Source: Strongylocentrotus droebachiensis
Lineage: Eukaryota; Echinodermata; Echinoidea; Camarodonta; Strongylocentrotidae
Length of the DNA: 64,000 nt
Reading direction: 5' to 3'
Assembly: GCA_035222895.1 (NCBI GenBank)
Contig: JAVYIG010006601.1
Location: forward strand, 1-64,000
Made by a program: the position numbers and the translations under genes. Each line of letters begins with the position of its first letter. Within the stretch, counting starts at the first letter, position 1. This document shows positions 22,205-35,769 of this stretch, piece by piece. The notes beneath the pieces are model-generated. The model saw only the letters and a list, made by a program, of their open reading frames with translations. It did no database searches and had not been told where the DNA came from.

Positions 22205-23260
22205 GGAAACTGAATTCAGACAAGGATTAATATAGAGAACAGTACAACGAATCGTCTTCTTTCTCTAATAATTTAGCGAACAGGGCAAAGCTGTTAGGGT
22301 GGCAACTGAATTCAGACGTGGATTAAGAGCAATAATCAAATGAAACGTCAAAGTACACGATACAACTAATCGTCTTCTTTAAAATTTACTAATAATTTAA
22401 TGAAACGTGAAAGCTTCCGCGCTACGCGCGGAATGGGCAAAAATGAATACAGACAAGGATTAAGGGTAATATTTATTGAAACATTAAAGCTTCAAGGGGC
22501 AAACTGAATTCATGAAGGACACGATACAACAAATCGTCTTCTTTCTCTAATAATGTAATAAAATGTGAAAGCTTCCGCGCTTCGCGCAGGAATGGGCAAA
22601 AAAGACAAGGATTAAGAGTCGAGAATGGTACATAGAATCGTCTTCTTTCTTGAATAATCTAATGAAACGTCAGAGCTTCCGCGCTACGCGCGGGGGAAGG
22701 GGAACTTAATTCAAACATTAATGATTAAGAGTCGAGAATGATACATCGAATCGTCTTCTTTCTTTAATAATCTAATGAAACGTCAGAGTTTGCGCGCTAG
22801 GCGCGGGGGAAGGGGACCTTGATTCAAACAAGGATTAAGAGTCGAGAATGGTACATCGAATCGTCTTCTTTCTTTAATAATTTAATGAAACGTCAGAGCT
22901 TCCGCGCTACGCGCGGAGGAAGGGGAACTTGATTCAAACAAGGATTAAGAGTCGAGAATGGTACATCGAATCGTCTTCTTTCTTTAATAATCTAATGAAA
23001 CGTCAGAGCTTCCGCGCTACGCGCGGAGTGAAGGGGAACTTGATTCAAACAAGGATTAAGAGTCGAGAATGGTACATCGAATCGTCTTCTTTCTTTAATA
23101 ATCTAATGAAACGTCAGAGCTACCGCGCTACGCGTGGAGGAAGGGGAATTTGATTCAAACAAGGATTAAGAGTCGAGAACGGTCCAACGAATCGTCTTCT
23201 TTCTCTAATAATTTAGTGAAACGTCAAAACTTCCGCGCTTTGCGCGGGGGGGGGGGGACT
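22205..23260 (+). repeat. 111-bp satellite with a GC palindrome
   Basis: About nine to ten head-to-tail units contain AATCGTCTTCTTTCTTTAAT, AATGAAACGTCAGAGCTTCC and the palindrome CGCGCTACGCGCG. Then come AGGAAGGGGAACTTGATTC and AAACAAGGATTAAGAGTCG. The middle units are near-identical with a period of about 111 nt. Edge units are divergent or shortened. Confidence 0.9.
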
Positions 23261-26107
23261 CCCCCTCCCTGCACCCAACCCCCTAGGAACTGCGCTTCGC
23301 GTGCTCACTACCGCCCCCCTAAAATTAAATCCTGGCTACGCGCTTGGGAGGGGTGCAACTTGCCACACGCTTATCTACCACTTTAGTAGCTTTGATCCAT
23401 TGCCGAAAATATTTTGGCACCTATCATCCCCCCCCCCCCCCCCAACCACGGATACAAATCGACACCCTTGTATACAAATCATCATTTACATAGATTCAGG
23501 TTCCATAAAAATTGTTGTGCTCATTTTGCAATTTTTTTAAAGAAACTTATCAACATGTTTTCTTTGAATGTAATACAATAAAGGAAGTCTGGGGGAAATG
23601 TGCAGAATTTACCAATTCTGAAGAAATTATCCTGGAAAGAAATTCATATAGGAATAGATGACACTACTTTTAAAACAGAGCAATTATTGAACCACATCTT
23701 GATTTTGATTAAATATGTGATTTTCCACAGTAGAGAGAAGGGAAACCCTCCAAAAGCAAAATAAATAGAATATAGAATTATTGGAAAATAGAAATGAAGA
23801 GAAAAAACTTGCATTGGAAAGAGACACACTTTCAATTCAGTTAAGGAAATGGAAATCTTTGGAAAGTTTAGAATAATTGTTTCCAGACCCTCCTCTCTTC
23901 TCTAACCTTGCTTTATTTATTTTTTCTCTCTGTCTCTTTTTTTTTTTTTTCTTTTTTCTCTTCTTTTCGTTTTCTTTTGTTTGTTTGTTCGTTCTATGTT
24001 GGTGTGTGTTTTGTATACTGTTGTACTTGTTATGTGTTTAAATGTTGTGTGGGGCGGGGGGTATAGTAGGTGTTTTCTAGCTCTTTCTCTTTATATATAT
24101 AATTTTTGTTGTCTCTAAAGGAAATTTAAGAGGAAAACAGAATATTGTGGAAAAGAAATAATTTGAGATTTATAATCAAACTGGTCGAGAAAGGTTCAAT
24201 AACTGGGATACTTTGTCCCATTTTACCCCAGTTAAGTTTTGTGTATTGTTGTTGGGTATATTAATTGTAAGCAGTCATTATTATTATATTACCTAAAATA
24301 TTAACTTTTAAAAAGGTTATTATATTAGGCCAAATAAAAAAAAAAAGTTTAGCGTCCTGTTTTTTTGGAAAAATAGGAAGGAGGAGGCCCTTTTTTCTTT
24401 TTTTTCAAGATGACCGCCGACATTTTTTTTAATTATTATTTTTTTTAATCAGAAATAGATCCATTTTTGCACTGTTTTTCATATTTGTTTTCATTAAAAA
24501 AAAAAGAAAAAAAAAAGAAAAAGAAAAAAAGGAGGCGGCCCCCAAAAAGGAAGCGGGCGGGGACGCTAAACATATATATATATTTTTAAATGGCCTTAAA
24601 CCTACATCAGGAAATTTCGGCTGTTTACAAACTGTTCAAAATAGTTTAGCCAATGCAGCTTCTTCTACCTGATGGGCAAAAAAAGGAAGGAGGGGGGGGG
24701 GGGGCTGAGAAAAAAAGAAACAACTGAATTAGTACTTTCATATAAGCGCCACTTGCACTCTCATCGATTCCGGGTATCAAGAGGGGGGGGGGGGGGGAGG
24801 GGGTACGTTCTCTTTCTCACACCTTCTGTTTTTACGAAGAAAAGGGGAAAAAACATGCCAACGTCTCACAAAACCTCACCTTGTGTTTCAAAGCGCTGTC
24901 GGCTATAACTTGCACTTATGATCCACTTTTGGAATACCCTCAAAAGACACAACATGATTTACGATCTGCCTGTGAAGTTGAAATAATTTTTTCCACATTT
25001 GAATTTAAAAAAAAAAACTGATTCATACAAACGGGTAATAATGTACGGTAAAAAAGTCTGGGGTCCGAGTGAAGTGTTGGTACATGTTATTGACAGACAA
25101 TATTAATATTAAAACAAAACAATAAGGAAAATATGGAAAATATGAGGAGTATGAATAATAGCAAAGCTTGTATACAATTTCAGGTTCCTGTGAATAGTAA
25201 ATAAATTATGTACCCTATATGCATTCGCTTTTACAAGGCTATAATAGGCACTAATACCAAGCGCGGATCCAAGGGGGATGGGGCGACGGGCCCGCCCGCT
25301 CCCCCTCGCCATAAAAGGAATATTATTATTATATTATTATTTTTTTATTTTAAAGATGGTTATGTTGATTTTAGCTTTTGAAAATATTTGTTTTGCTCAA
25401 GTTAGGGGTGGGTGTTGAAAAAGTGTTCACTCCCCTCCCCCCCCCCCCTGGTTATTCGCCTGCTGGCTGATTCACCGTTAACATTCTCACATATTGGGAA
25501 AAAGTGCCCCTTACCCCCCCCCCCCCTCCGCTTATTCGCCGCAAATATTTTCTCAAGATTTGGCACCCCCCCCCCCCTCTTTGCAGCCGGCTGGATTGGC
25601 CCCTGACTCATATGAGCGGTATATAGTTGATGAAACAAAAGGTTTTGATTACACAAAACGAAAACAAACTAATTTATTCGGAAAGGAGGTCTATTGTTCG
25701 GTGTGGATCTGGGATTGTCGGACATAGGAGGGCGGGGAGGGGGGGGGGGGTCGAATAATATGGGGGAATTTGATCTGTATATTTTATGCATACTTTAGAT
25801 AAGCTGTTCCAGATTGGATTTGGACGGGGGGGGTGAGTGGGGGCTCTGCGGGGGTGGGGGGGGGGGGGGGCAAACGGCTCCTCGCACCCCGCCCCCCCCC
25901 TCCCCCATCCGCCCACCCCCGATCAAATGCAAATTGTAAAGGTCAAATATTTCTTAGGAATTTAAGTGTAAGAAAAGAAGGCGGTGATCGAGACAAGAAA
26001 AATTTCTATTTCGGAAATTATGAACGAAAGAGTCTACTCAGTGCAGGCTATAGAAAGCTAGGGGCCCTCATCGCGACAACTCGATCGAAAGAGGAAGCTG
26101 ATTCAAA
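23261..26107. other. Intergenic stretch upstream of TMEM101
   Basis: Holds poly-C/G runs, a 24347-24570 inverted-end element (GTTTAGCGTCC ... GGACGCTAAAC) and pyrimidine-rich filler. No gene is recognised. Confidence 0.55.
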
Positions 26108-29100
26108 ATGGCGGCACCCACAGCTACCCGGAAACCTTCAATTTCCTCCATAATCAAAGGCATTTCTGCCTTTGTTATGTACAGATTTCCATTTCTTTCA
26201 GCTTTAGCCCTTACGATGCTATGTTCTGAAAGGGAGCAAGAACACAGGTATGTATTCATTATATTTCGTTTACGTATTTGTTCTTCTAGTTTTGCTTCTC
26301 AAAATTGTAGCCCCACGTATTGAATTCCATGTCCTGAATAAACTAGGACGGGCCTATTGTGTGTGTGTGTGTGACTTTCCCTTTTCCCCCTCTTGAGTAA
26401 ACTTTATAAATTATACATTATTGATTCCTTGTAAGAGTAATAAGATCACAAATGATTAGTAGTTTAGCCCTACCCTTTCTAGACCTAGATCTAGTGTACT
26501 TTCGTATCCATTTTTTAAAGCAAAATAGCAGTTTCATATCCATTCTTAGTAGAGTCTACTCTTAGTTTATCTACATAATCTAGCAAAGGAATTTTAGCCC
26601 AATTTTGTACTAATTTTAATTATAATCATATATTGCATTTTCAACCTGAATTTGGATCACATACAAACATCAGGAAGTCTCCGTTTAGGGCTTCGATGTC
26701 GACGTCGTTGCTCATGCAGTTCCGTCTCTACGCGCTAGCTCCGCACCTCAAACTGAAGCTATCAGTCAAAAATTATGCAAACTTCTCATATGCACAATAC
26801 CATAAACCATACGAGAAGAAACACCAATAACATCCTCTCTCCATTTCTGTTTCATTGTTTAGATCGGAAGGATTCCCTTTAATCTACATCTACATTCACA
26901 TCGTAGTCATGTTTACCTGCGGGACGATGATGTCATTCGGCTCTCAGAGGTCCCTATGGGCCATCGTCACGGCCGTTTCCATGGCAATCTTCACAACGAT
27001 AACCCAGAGCCAGCAACCAAAGTCCAAGATGTGGCTTGTGGTAAGACCTACTCTCGATACTTTTCTTTAATCCTAAAAACTCCTTTTAATCCATGCAATA
27101 AACATGGATTGATTTTTCAAAAGGACTGATCACTACTCCACCATCCCTAAATCTTCAGTTTTTGTTAAAGGCCCACTGCACTACTTGTAGCTACTTGCGC
27201 CCTCTATATAACAAACCATGCCTAATCGGTGACCATTGGTCCCCCATGATCCTCTTTTTCTTATGTTAACTGAGAGCTGAGTTGATGAGATAACCACCTG
27301 TCACAGTGACCTTGTTGACTCGCTGTGTGGTCTTATCTCTTCTAGCTGCAGTAGTAACGCCTACCTTTAAGACAAAAGTATGTTATTACTGTGTAAAATG
27401 GCATAAAGAAATCAACAGTCTGTTGTAGGAAAAAAAATTATCTTGATATTACATGCTCCACCTTTTTAAAAACAATTTCGTTTTGAAGAGAGCATGTTGC
27501 ATCTCTCACAAGTGTCATTTAATTACTTGCCTTTATAAACGCATTCACTTGTGATGGAAAAACATTTAAAAATGTTTACCTTCCCTTATTTGCTGTATCT
27601 GTCATGTGTTGTGTCTTCTGTTTCTCCCGCATCCACAACTCCCATCAAATGCAGTCTTTCTCCTTCTTTTTGATCATTTTTTCTCTTCCAATTTTCTTTC
27701 CATCTTTCTCCATCTCACGAACGTCCCTATATCCCATCATGTGTATTTATTATTTTGCTCTTCAATTTTTCTTTCTTTCCTTTTCAATCCCACAAACGAC
27801 CTTACCTCCCATCCTGTGTATTTCTTATTTTGCTCTTCAATTTTTCTTTCTTTCTTTCTCCTTCCCACAAACGTCCCTATCTCTCATCATGTGTATTTAT
27901 TATTTTGCTCTTCCATTTTTCCTTCTATCTTTCTCAATCCCACAAATGTATCATTTGTATTTCTTATTTTGCTCTTCAATTTTTCTTTCAATCTTTCTTT
28001 TCTCCATCTCACAAACGTCCCTACCTCCCATCATGTGTATTTCTTATTTTGCTCTTCGAGTTTTCTTTCTATCTTTCTCCATTCCACAAATGTCCCTATC
28101 TCTCATCATGTGTATTTCTTTCTTCTTGTGTTTGATCTCATGTTTTAGTCTTCCATTTTTGTTCTTTCTGATTGATTGAAGGATTTTATTGAATATTATC
28201 CATTCTCGCTGTCCAAAGACTGAATTGCAATGGCTACAACAGTTTACAAACATGATAAAAGCAATTATACAATAATTATTAAAACAGTCTAAGCAATCAA
28301 CATTGAAATTCAAATAAAAGTGATAAAATGACAATGATAATGGCAACTATCGTTAAGTTTGATTATAAGCATTGAAAATCTTAACTGAAACATTCTAAAA
28401 ATATACTATTGAAATTAACATTAAAACTTAGCAGCTTTCTGCAGCTTTCATTACAAATTCTTTTTCCGTCTCGTCGGCACCCCCATCCCCCGTCAGGCCC
28501 GGATCGCATCCAACGATATCGGTGTTATAGGCATCTTTTTTTTGCTCTTCCATTTTTCTTTCTTTCTCAATCCCACACATGTCCCTTTCTCCCATCATTT
28601 GTATTTCTTATGTTGCTCTTCCATTTTTCTCTCTTTCTTTCTTTTTCCAACCCCACAAACGTCCCTACCTTCCATGACATCATGTGTATTTCTTTCTTCT
28701 TGTGTTTGATCTCATGTTTTGCTCTTCCATTTTTCTTTCTATCTTTCTTTCTTCATCCCACAAACGTCCCATCATGTGCATTTCTTTCTTCTTGTGTTTG
28801 ATCTCATGTTTTAATCTTCCATTTTTCTTTCTATCTTTCTTTCTTCATCCCACAAACGTCCCATCATGTGTATTTCTTTCTTCTTGTGTTTGATCTCATG
28901 TTTAATCTTCCATTTTTCTTTCTATCTTTCTTTCTTAATCCCACAAACGTCCCATCATGTGCATTTCTTTCTTCTTGTGTTTGATCTCATGTTTAATCTT
29001 CCATTTTTCTTTCTATCTTTCTTTCTTCATCCCACAAACGTCCCATCATGTGTATTTCTTTCTTCTTGTGTTTGATCTCATGTTTAATCTTCTATTTTTC

Positions 29101-30082
29101 TTTCTTTCTTTCTTTCTTCATCCCACAAACGTCCCATCATGTGCATTTCTTTCTTCTTGTGTTTGATCTCATGTTTAATCTTCCATTTTTCTTTCTTCAT
29201 CCCACAAACGTCCCTTCATCTACGTTTCTTTCTTCTTGTGTTTGATCTCATGTTTAATCTTCCATTTTTCTTTCTATCTTTCTTTCTTAATCCCACAAAC
29301 GTCCCATCATGTGCATTTCTTTCTTCTTGTGTTTGATCTCATGTTTAATCTTCCATTTTTCTTTCTATCTTTCTTTCTTCATCCCACAAACGTCCCATCA
29401 TGTGTATTTCTTTCTTCTTGTTTTTGATCTCATGTTTTGCTCTTCCATTTTTCTTTCTATCTTTCTTTCTTCATCCCACAAACGTCCCATCATGTGCATT
29501 TCTTTCTTCTTGTGTTTGATCTCATGTTTAATCTTCCATTTTTCTTTCTTCATCCCACAAACATCCCATCATGTGTATTTCTTTCTTCTTGTGTTTGATC
29601 TCATGTTTAATCTTCTATTTTTCTTTCTTCAGGCCCGGATCGCATCTCACGACATCGGCGTCATAGGTGTCTTCCTCATCCTTGCCAGTCGCGTGGGAGA
29701 AGACCTCGGCAAGAAATACCGCCTCCACTTCCTCTACCCCTACGGCAAAAACCTCATCTCTATCTTCTGCATCATCAGCGCCGTGCAGCTCTACCGGACA
29801 CCGGAAGAGCGCCGCGCCTTCCTATCGACGCTCCCCCACAGCGAGATCGCCATGGTGATCCTGGGCGCCTCCCTTCTTATGGGAGGGTTCATGTTCTCCT
29901 CCGATTTTCAATTCAAGCGGATCTGTGCGTTCTTGTCCGTTGCCGTGGTGTTTTATATTCTAACAATCGATGGGAACCTTCATTACTGGCACAAGAAAGC
30001 GAGGCTGGAATACTGGATGCAAATGAACATGATTCTCAATAGTGCAACTGTTCTATGCAGTATGATCTTCATGGCTACATGA
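26108..30082 (+). CDS. TMEM101: TMEM101-like multi-pass membrane protein (3 exons)
   Basis: Exons 26108-26247, 26863-27040 and 29633-30082 join in phase (phase 2, then phase 0) to give 768 nt, 255 residues plus TGA. Human TMEM101 is about the same length. Recognisable family features are the N-terminal RFPF...CSEREQEHR segment, a MSFGSQR loop, and the signature LTIDGNLHYWHKKARLEYW near the C-terminus, matching the IDGNxxYWHxxRRxEFW region of vertebrate TMEM101. Several hydrophobic spans follow (VIGVFLILASR, LISIFCIISAV, AMVILGASLLMGGFMF, ICAFLSVAVVFYIL). The ATG sits in AAAATGGCG, a good initiation context. The family is poorly characterised; I recall only a suggested link to NF-kB activation. 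Intron 2 is filled by a 91-bp minisatellite that runs up to the exon 3 acceptor. Confidence 0.88.
27168..27320. mobile_element. MITE family 4 copy, truncated
   Basis: TTAAAGGCCCACTGCACTAC followed by TTGTAGCTACTTGCGCCC; the right end is lost. It lies in TMEM101 intron 2, just after exon 2. Confidence 0.6.
27690..29632 (+). repeat. 91-bp minisatellite filling TMEM101 intron 2
   Basis: Units contain TTCCATTTTTCTTTCTATC, then CATCCCACAAACGTCCCATC, then TTCTTGTGTTTGATCTCATG. The homogeneous block runs from about 28680 to 29630 with period about 91 nt. An older, more divergent block (27690-28140) lies to its left. The two are separated by unrelated DNA (about 28170-28440) and a ghost of exon 3 at 28497. 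The last unit's pyrimidine run, TTTTTCTTTCTTC, directly precedes the real AG at 29631. Overlapping ORFs here are a by-product of the repeat and not genes. Confidence 0.85.
28497..28535 (+). pseudogene. Ghost of TMEM101 exon 3 start
   Basis: After a TCAG acceptor-like site, 39 nt encode ARIASNDIGVIGI, against ARIASHDIGVIGV at the start of real exon 3. Of seven base differences, five are synonymous. The copy is then cut off by TTTTTTTTGC and returns to minisatellite text. It has no donor, so use as an exon is unlikely. Confidence 0.75.
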
Positions 30083-30099
30083 TAGTTTATATCACATTA

Positions 30100-30394
30100 G
30101 GGACCTGTTTCACAAAGCCTTTTTTTAATGACAAATGACAAAAATCAGTGACAAATCTGCTGATAACCAATCAGAAGCAACGATTTTACTAGCTCATAAC
30201 AAAAACTGTCTTTTGTCACTGATGACAAGTTTTGTGAACTAGGGCCTAGGGACCCGTTTTACAAAGCCTTTTTCAATGACCTATGACAAAAATCAGCGAC
30301 AAATCTGCTGATGACCAATCAGAAGCAAGGATTTCACTAGCTTATAACAACAACTGTTGTTTGTCACTGATGACAAGTTTCGTGAAATGGGGCC
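30100..30394. mobile_element. Two tandem MITE family 1 copies
   Basis: Two adjacent copies each run from GGACC-GTTT.ACAAAGCC to GTGAA..GGGCC. They lie just after the TMEM101 stop and so probably in its 3'UTR. Confidence 0.75.
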
Positions 30395-30531
30395 CAGGTG
30401 TATTGTGCATCACTTTTCTTTAAACAAACGAAAATCATCGTGTGCCCAGCAAAAGAATACAAACACAAACTGGATTTTTTTTTTGAATTACTAAACTCTT
30501 ACTTTTGAGGCTGAACTTACAGCTGTCTATG

Positions 30532-30942
30532 TTAAAGGTAAAGATCAGTTTTGGAAATGCCCCCCCCCCCCCCCTCTATAAAAATGAAATGGAAGCTCTC
30601 ATTACCAATCATGTGAAAGAATATGTTTTGACTAATACGTGATGATACAAATTTTGCCGAGAAACAGCCTACCGGTACTAATTGATATATTTGGTAAATT
30701 ATTATATCTATTTGCATCTGATAGATATCCTGCATGTGTCGCGTAGTCCCATATACATCTTTCTGTGTACAGTGCTTGTAACTTTACCAAGACTGGGCCA
30801 AATTTCTTATCATTTTGATGATTCCAGAACCCTGCAGTACACACCAATACTTATATGCTAGATGATCAACCTTTATTGATCGATTCCACAACGTTTCTTT
30901 CACAATGCAATCGCATGACCATAACTGGTCTTTATCTTTAAT
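30532..30942. mobile_element. MITE family 3 copy
   Basis: TTAAAGGTAAAGATCAGTTT at left and CTGGTCTTTATCTTTAA at right, with a poly-C tract near the left end. Confidence 0.75.
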
Positions 30943-32215
30943 AATTTGGATGATGTATGGGCCGAGATGTGTTGCATTGATGTGTGTCAAACAATGGTAT
31001 ATTATGAGGCATGAGTTTTCTTCTAAATATATATATTGTTTGTGACTTCGGTGGTAAGCGCTTTATAAGTAACGTTTTTATTATTTTTTTTTTTTATTAT
31101 TATTATTATCCATCCATGCACTTCTGCTGGGTACACAATGTTTTAAAATGTCGTCTACTATTCTACCGACAGTAATGAAATTTGCTGTCACTACCGGTAA
31201 TGCAATGCATTTTGTTAACCTTTTGTTACATGTATGTTTATAATTGTAAGAATTTAATATCATGACTAGCTGAAATGTTAGAAGGGAGAAGAAATCTGTT
31301 ATATTTCTTGGAATCATTCTCCTCATATACTATACTTCCAACAAAATATGCATCAAAGTTTGAATATATGTATGTTCTTATATATTCTGTATTCTAATAA
31401 ATAATGTTGCAAACTTATACCTTTGTGAGTATTCAGTATTGTAAATCATGTTGCATTTATATGTACAGAATATGCCTCGGTGACATAGGTGTTGACAATG
31501 TTATAATACTAACATTTATACATATAGAGGACCGAGGTGCCAACGTCATATTTGCTCGCCTTCCAGGTTACTGGTTCTGAACAATAGAGCCTGCACATGA
31601 GGTTCACCTCAAAATTAATTAAGCAACGGACAGGGACTGGAGCAGAGCAAATAATTGTTTTGAACCAGCAACCTTGACCTTTTGGCTAGAATGACATCAC
31701 CTTCGGTACGCTTTGCAGTCAAATCTGGTGTAGCAATTACCAAAATGACCACCTGTCCATAAAGACCACTTTATTTATTTCCTTTGAAAATAGTTTCTCA
31801 ATGAAATGATAATGGAAACTTTAAATAAAAGGCCAACTGGCTACTTATCTAGACTCTGAGGGGTCTTTATATACAGGTTTCACAGTATTCACAGATTTAT
31901 AATGGTTGAATCTTTGGGTAGGGGAATTTAGGTCGAGGCAAGAAATAGTTCATCTTTGAGAGTGCCAATATTATGACATTGCAGTCAAACTTAAAAATGT
32001 GACTTTGAGGCTTCAGTCCTACTTCAGATTTTATAACCATACATTGAAATGAAGGGAATAAGGGAATAAATCACTTGTTACCAACCATCTTTGTATATCT
32101 TACTAAATTGTCTGTATGCAGGACGGTCCACAAACAAAAATTCAAACATCCATAAAATTGAAGGATTATGAACGAGATGAGTGATGCATTAAGTGCTTGT
32201 TTAGACTAGGAACCA

Positions 32216-32515
32216 GGGGGGTGTTTCACAAAGACTAAGATCGACCCAAGTTGGACTTGAAACTATGGCAGGCCGTTCATGCCACTAGTTCCTCTAACCA
32301 TTCATGGCATTGGTCTCTCAAGGGAAGTTCAAATCATGGTCACAAATCCACATTTTTTCTTCAACAACGAACTATCAACAAATGTAAATTCTGTAAATTT
32401 GTGTGTCCCTTAGGAGACCGATGGTGAGAGCAACCAGTGGCAACCAGTGGCATGAGCGGCCTGCCATAGTTCAAGTCCAACTCAAGTCAATCTCAGACTT
32501 TGTGAAACACCCACC
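32216..32515. mobile_element. MITE family 2
   Basis: Ends GGGTGTTTCACAAAGACTAA and ...CAGACTTTGTGAAACACCC are inverted. Inner arms TATGGCAGGCCGTTCATGCC and GGCATGAGCGGCCTGCCATA extend the inverted repeat. Other copies are at 50637-50918 and 63357-63590. Confidence 0.8.
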
Positions 32516-35127
32516 CCCCCTCCCCAGGCCTCTCCTAAGGGGCTCTTGATGCATTTTAACACAAATTTTAGGACCAAAGTCTCATAATTTTGGTTGAGAA
32601 TTAATGTTAATCTGTCACTGATGTTAAAACCCACTGTTTTATAATTCAAACCTGTTGCTTTTGGGTCATTCCATAAAGTTGGGGCAAAAAATGACGGTGC
32701 AACGTAGGTATGAGATCTTCTACTACACATGGAAGATGAATGATCTGTTAAAGATTTTTATGCAATGAATATATCTAGTAGTGCCCTGCCAGAATCGTTC
32801 CTGTTTCAGTTGCTTTTTCTTCAAAATCTTTGCTTAATACACATTTATCTTTTAACCAGTGTGACATGGACACATTATATTCATATAACATAACATAAAC
32901 TTTGGGTCCGTAATATTGATTTACCATGAAGCTTGAGTACTTCTGAAGATAATTGGCTATGCTTTTTATGCAAAACTCAATTTGAGCAAACATTGTTACA
33001 AATGATAGGAGACATAGTTTCTCACTTTTGGTATGTCACAAAAATTACCCCAACTTTCTGGATGGACCCATGTTGATGTTCAAATTCCATTGTGGACCTA
33101 TCTTGCCTAATACATAATGTATGTTCACCGATATGATTATGAAGAACAATAATATGTGCTTGTACACAATTTTCTAAGCCAACAAATTAATCGAGGGGAA
33201 AACAAGAAACAAACAAATCATTCTCGTGTTTTGAAGTTATCTTTGTTTCAATTCAAAATGAAATAACTATCACTTTATAATGAAAAAGTGTTTTATTAAT
33301 TTCTAAAGCACACCTTTTCCATGATTAAATATTCAAAATTGCATCACATAATTGGTACAAAAATATAGAATTTCATAGTTCATTTGAAAAATTATGTTCA
33401 TCTGTTTTTGCTATCTACATGTATATACATGAATTTTGATATGTACAATTGATAAATATTATGAACCACTGCAATATAATTAATCATCTCAAATTAATAA
33501 ATTTATACAATAATTCTACAAATGGAATGCTCATTACCTTTTCTGAAAGACTTAGCTTATAAAATCAACATCACGATATAAAATACAAAATATATAGACG
33601 ACCACATTTAAAAACACAAGCATGTATAAACACACACACACACACACACACAAATTTACAAGAGGTATGAATAATATACACGTAGTTGTTAACTGTATAT
33701 TCCCCATTTATCTAAAATCACACAAATAACACATATGGCAGCGCACGGAATGAATTTGGACGGAATATCAAACTTTACATGAACACGTTAGATCAAACTT
33801 TTAAATCGTGAAGAGAGATGTCAAATAACAGTAAGGCATCTTAAGAGTCTTGAGACCTGTGCACACGTGTATTTGGAAACTATCTATATTCCATAAGATA
33901 TGGTATGTGGATATATGTCATTATACCATAAAAAGCTGTGTGGTGTGTACCGTAAATCTCCGTGTATAAGGCGCACCCCTATTTTGAAGACAAAAAAAAA
34001 AAAAAAAAAATTGTTTTGTTTTTTTGTTGCCGAAACGAAAACACACGCGGGGAAGGATTTCATTTAACATCCAGGTGCAGTTGAAGGCGCCGATTTGTGC
34101 TTGTGAACTTGTCCAAATAAAAGTAACAATGTCGTTTCTAGAAGAAGATCATCAATGTAAATTAAAAACAGTAGAGTACCTAGGATAAAACCTTGTGGTA
34201 CGCCTACGCAAAATTGGAGGGATTATTATTATAAACTACATATTGAGATCTATTAGAAAGATTACTTTCAAACCAAGATGACAGACAAATTTGAGTGTTG
34301 TTCTAGTTTCCGAGTGGTGCGTCAACACACCGATTACTGAGCTGGGAGACATTGCCAGGCATAGCCCCATAAATCAAAACTAAAAAAAGTCCCGCAACCT
34401 GGGAGTCGGAACATCGATATATAGGAACATCTGCTATCATGGCTTCAGAAAGTCATGATAACAGATGTTCCTAAATTTTATAGTTTACCGGTACCTGTGT
34501 GTATGAGACGCACTCCCGACTTTAATTTTTTTTCGGCGGCAAAAAAGTGCGCCTTGTACACAGAGAACAAGCCTTTTATGTTATTCTATGTAATTTTATA
34601 AAACGGTGAAATTCAATTTTCTTCTTGTTGACAACTTTGTCTTACTTTAAAAAATTGTAATCCAGTATCCCACCGCTGCCACCAGTTGTAAGAAGCTATG
34701 TTTAGCTAGTACTTGGTTAATTGAATCCTGTAGTACAGAGTTTCTCAAAGGCCACATCCGGACCACAGGACATGTCAATCCGGACCCCCTGGCAGGCTCT
34801 GTTTTTTCTGTTTTAGTCAACTAACTATTCCCCTTAGACCTGATGTAAACCAACAAGCCTCCTGTTTTTCAGTAAACAAGTATCCTTACTGTAAATTTTA
34901 AAAGGTAGAATGAAAAAATATATAATCACAACAAACACAAAAAATACAAAAATATCTCTTCAGATAGATGACACCTAATTGGGCACTATACACATGGACG
35001 GTATAAATAGGACGGCTTTGATTCACTGCATAAATTACAAATATATATCATACAAATATTTGAAGAAGGCACAATAGCCAGGACATTACATTTCTGCTCA
35101 AAGTTTGGTCCCGTGAGTATATGTATA

Positions 35128-35274
35128 GGGACCTGTTTCACAAAGTATTTTTTCAATGACAAATGATACAAATCAGTGACAAATCTGCTGATGACCAATC
35201 AGAATCAAGGATTTTACTAGGTTATAACAAAAACTGTCATTTCTAACTGTTGACAAGTTTTGTGAAATAGGGCC
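35128..35274. mobile_element. MITE family 1 copy
   Basis: Same ends and internal GACAAATCTGCTGATGACCA motif as the 30100 copies. Confidence 0.75.
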
Positions 35275-35394
35275 TAGATCTTCATTTATTCTCGCATGCC
35301 ACACTACTCAGTACTCAAGCAACCACTTTTCATTAACTTATACATGTATGATAGAAAATAATCATAATGATAATAAATTATAATATTTGGTTCT

Positions 35395-35660
35395 TTTATA
35401 GCACATATCACATTATAATTATAACATCTCTATGCACTTCAATTATTACCCTGGCTTTAGCATGGCTGCCATTACAGCGCTCTAGCATTTCAAGGAATTA
35501 ATTCCTGCCAGCTGGTATCCATTTACCTCGCCTGTGGCAAATATAGATTAATGTCTTGCCAAAGGATATTATAGTGACGCGGCGGGACTCGAACCCCTGA
35601 CCTTGTGATCCACAGTCCAGCGACGTATCCACTCGACCATGACACCTCTATGGAGCCAGG
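35395..35660 (-). mobile_element. tRNA-derived SINE
   Basis: Reverse-oriented copy: tail TATAATATTTGG at left, body AATGTCTTGCCAAAGGATAT, and antisense B box GGGACTCGAACCCCTGACC. It lies just downstream of the last thrombospondin exon copies. Confidence 0.7.
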
Positions 35661-35769
35661 TGGCATTCAGTGGATAAATGATGCCTCTCTAAGGATCATA
35701 CTGACTATTGCTGGCTAGGTATCACTTGATACATATCTTTGGAAATACATGCAGTCCTGTTTTCTTTGG

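Noticed and set aside
27604..29632. Phe/Ser-rich ORFs resembling a membrane protein
   Set aside because: They are translations of the 91-bp minisatellite; the 257-residue ORF only becomes real at TMEM101 exon 3.
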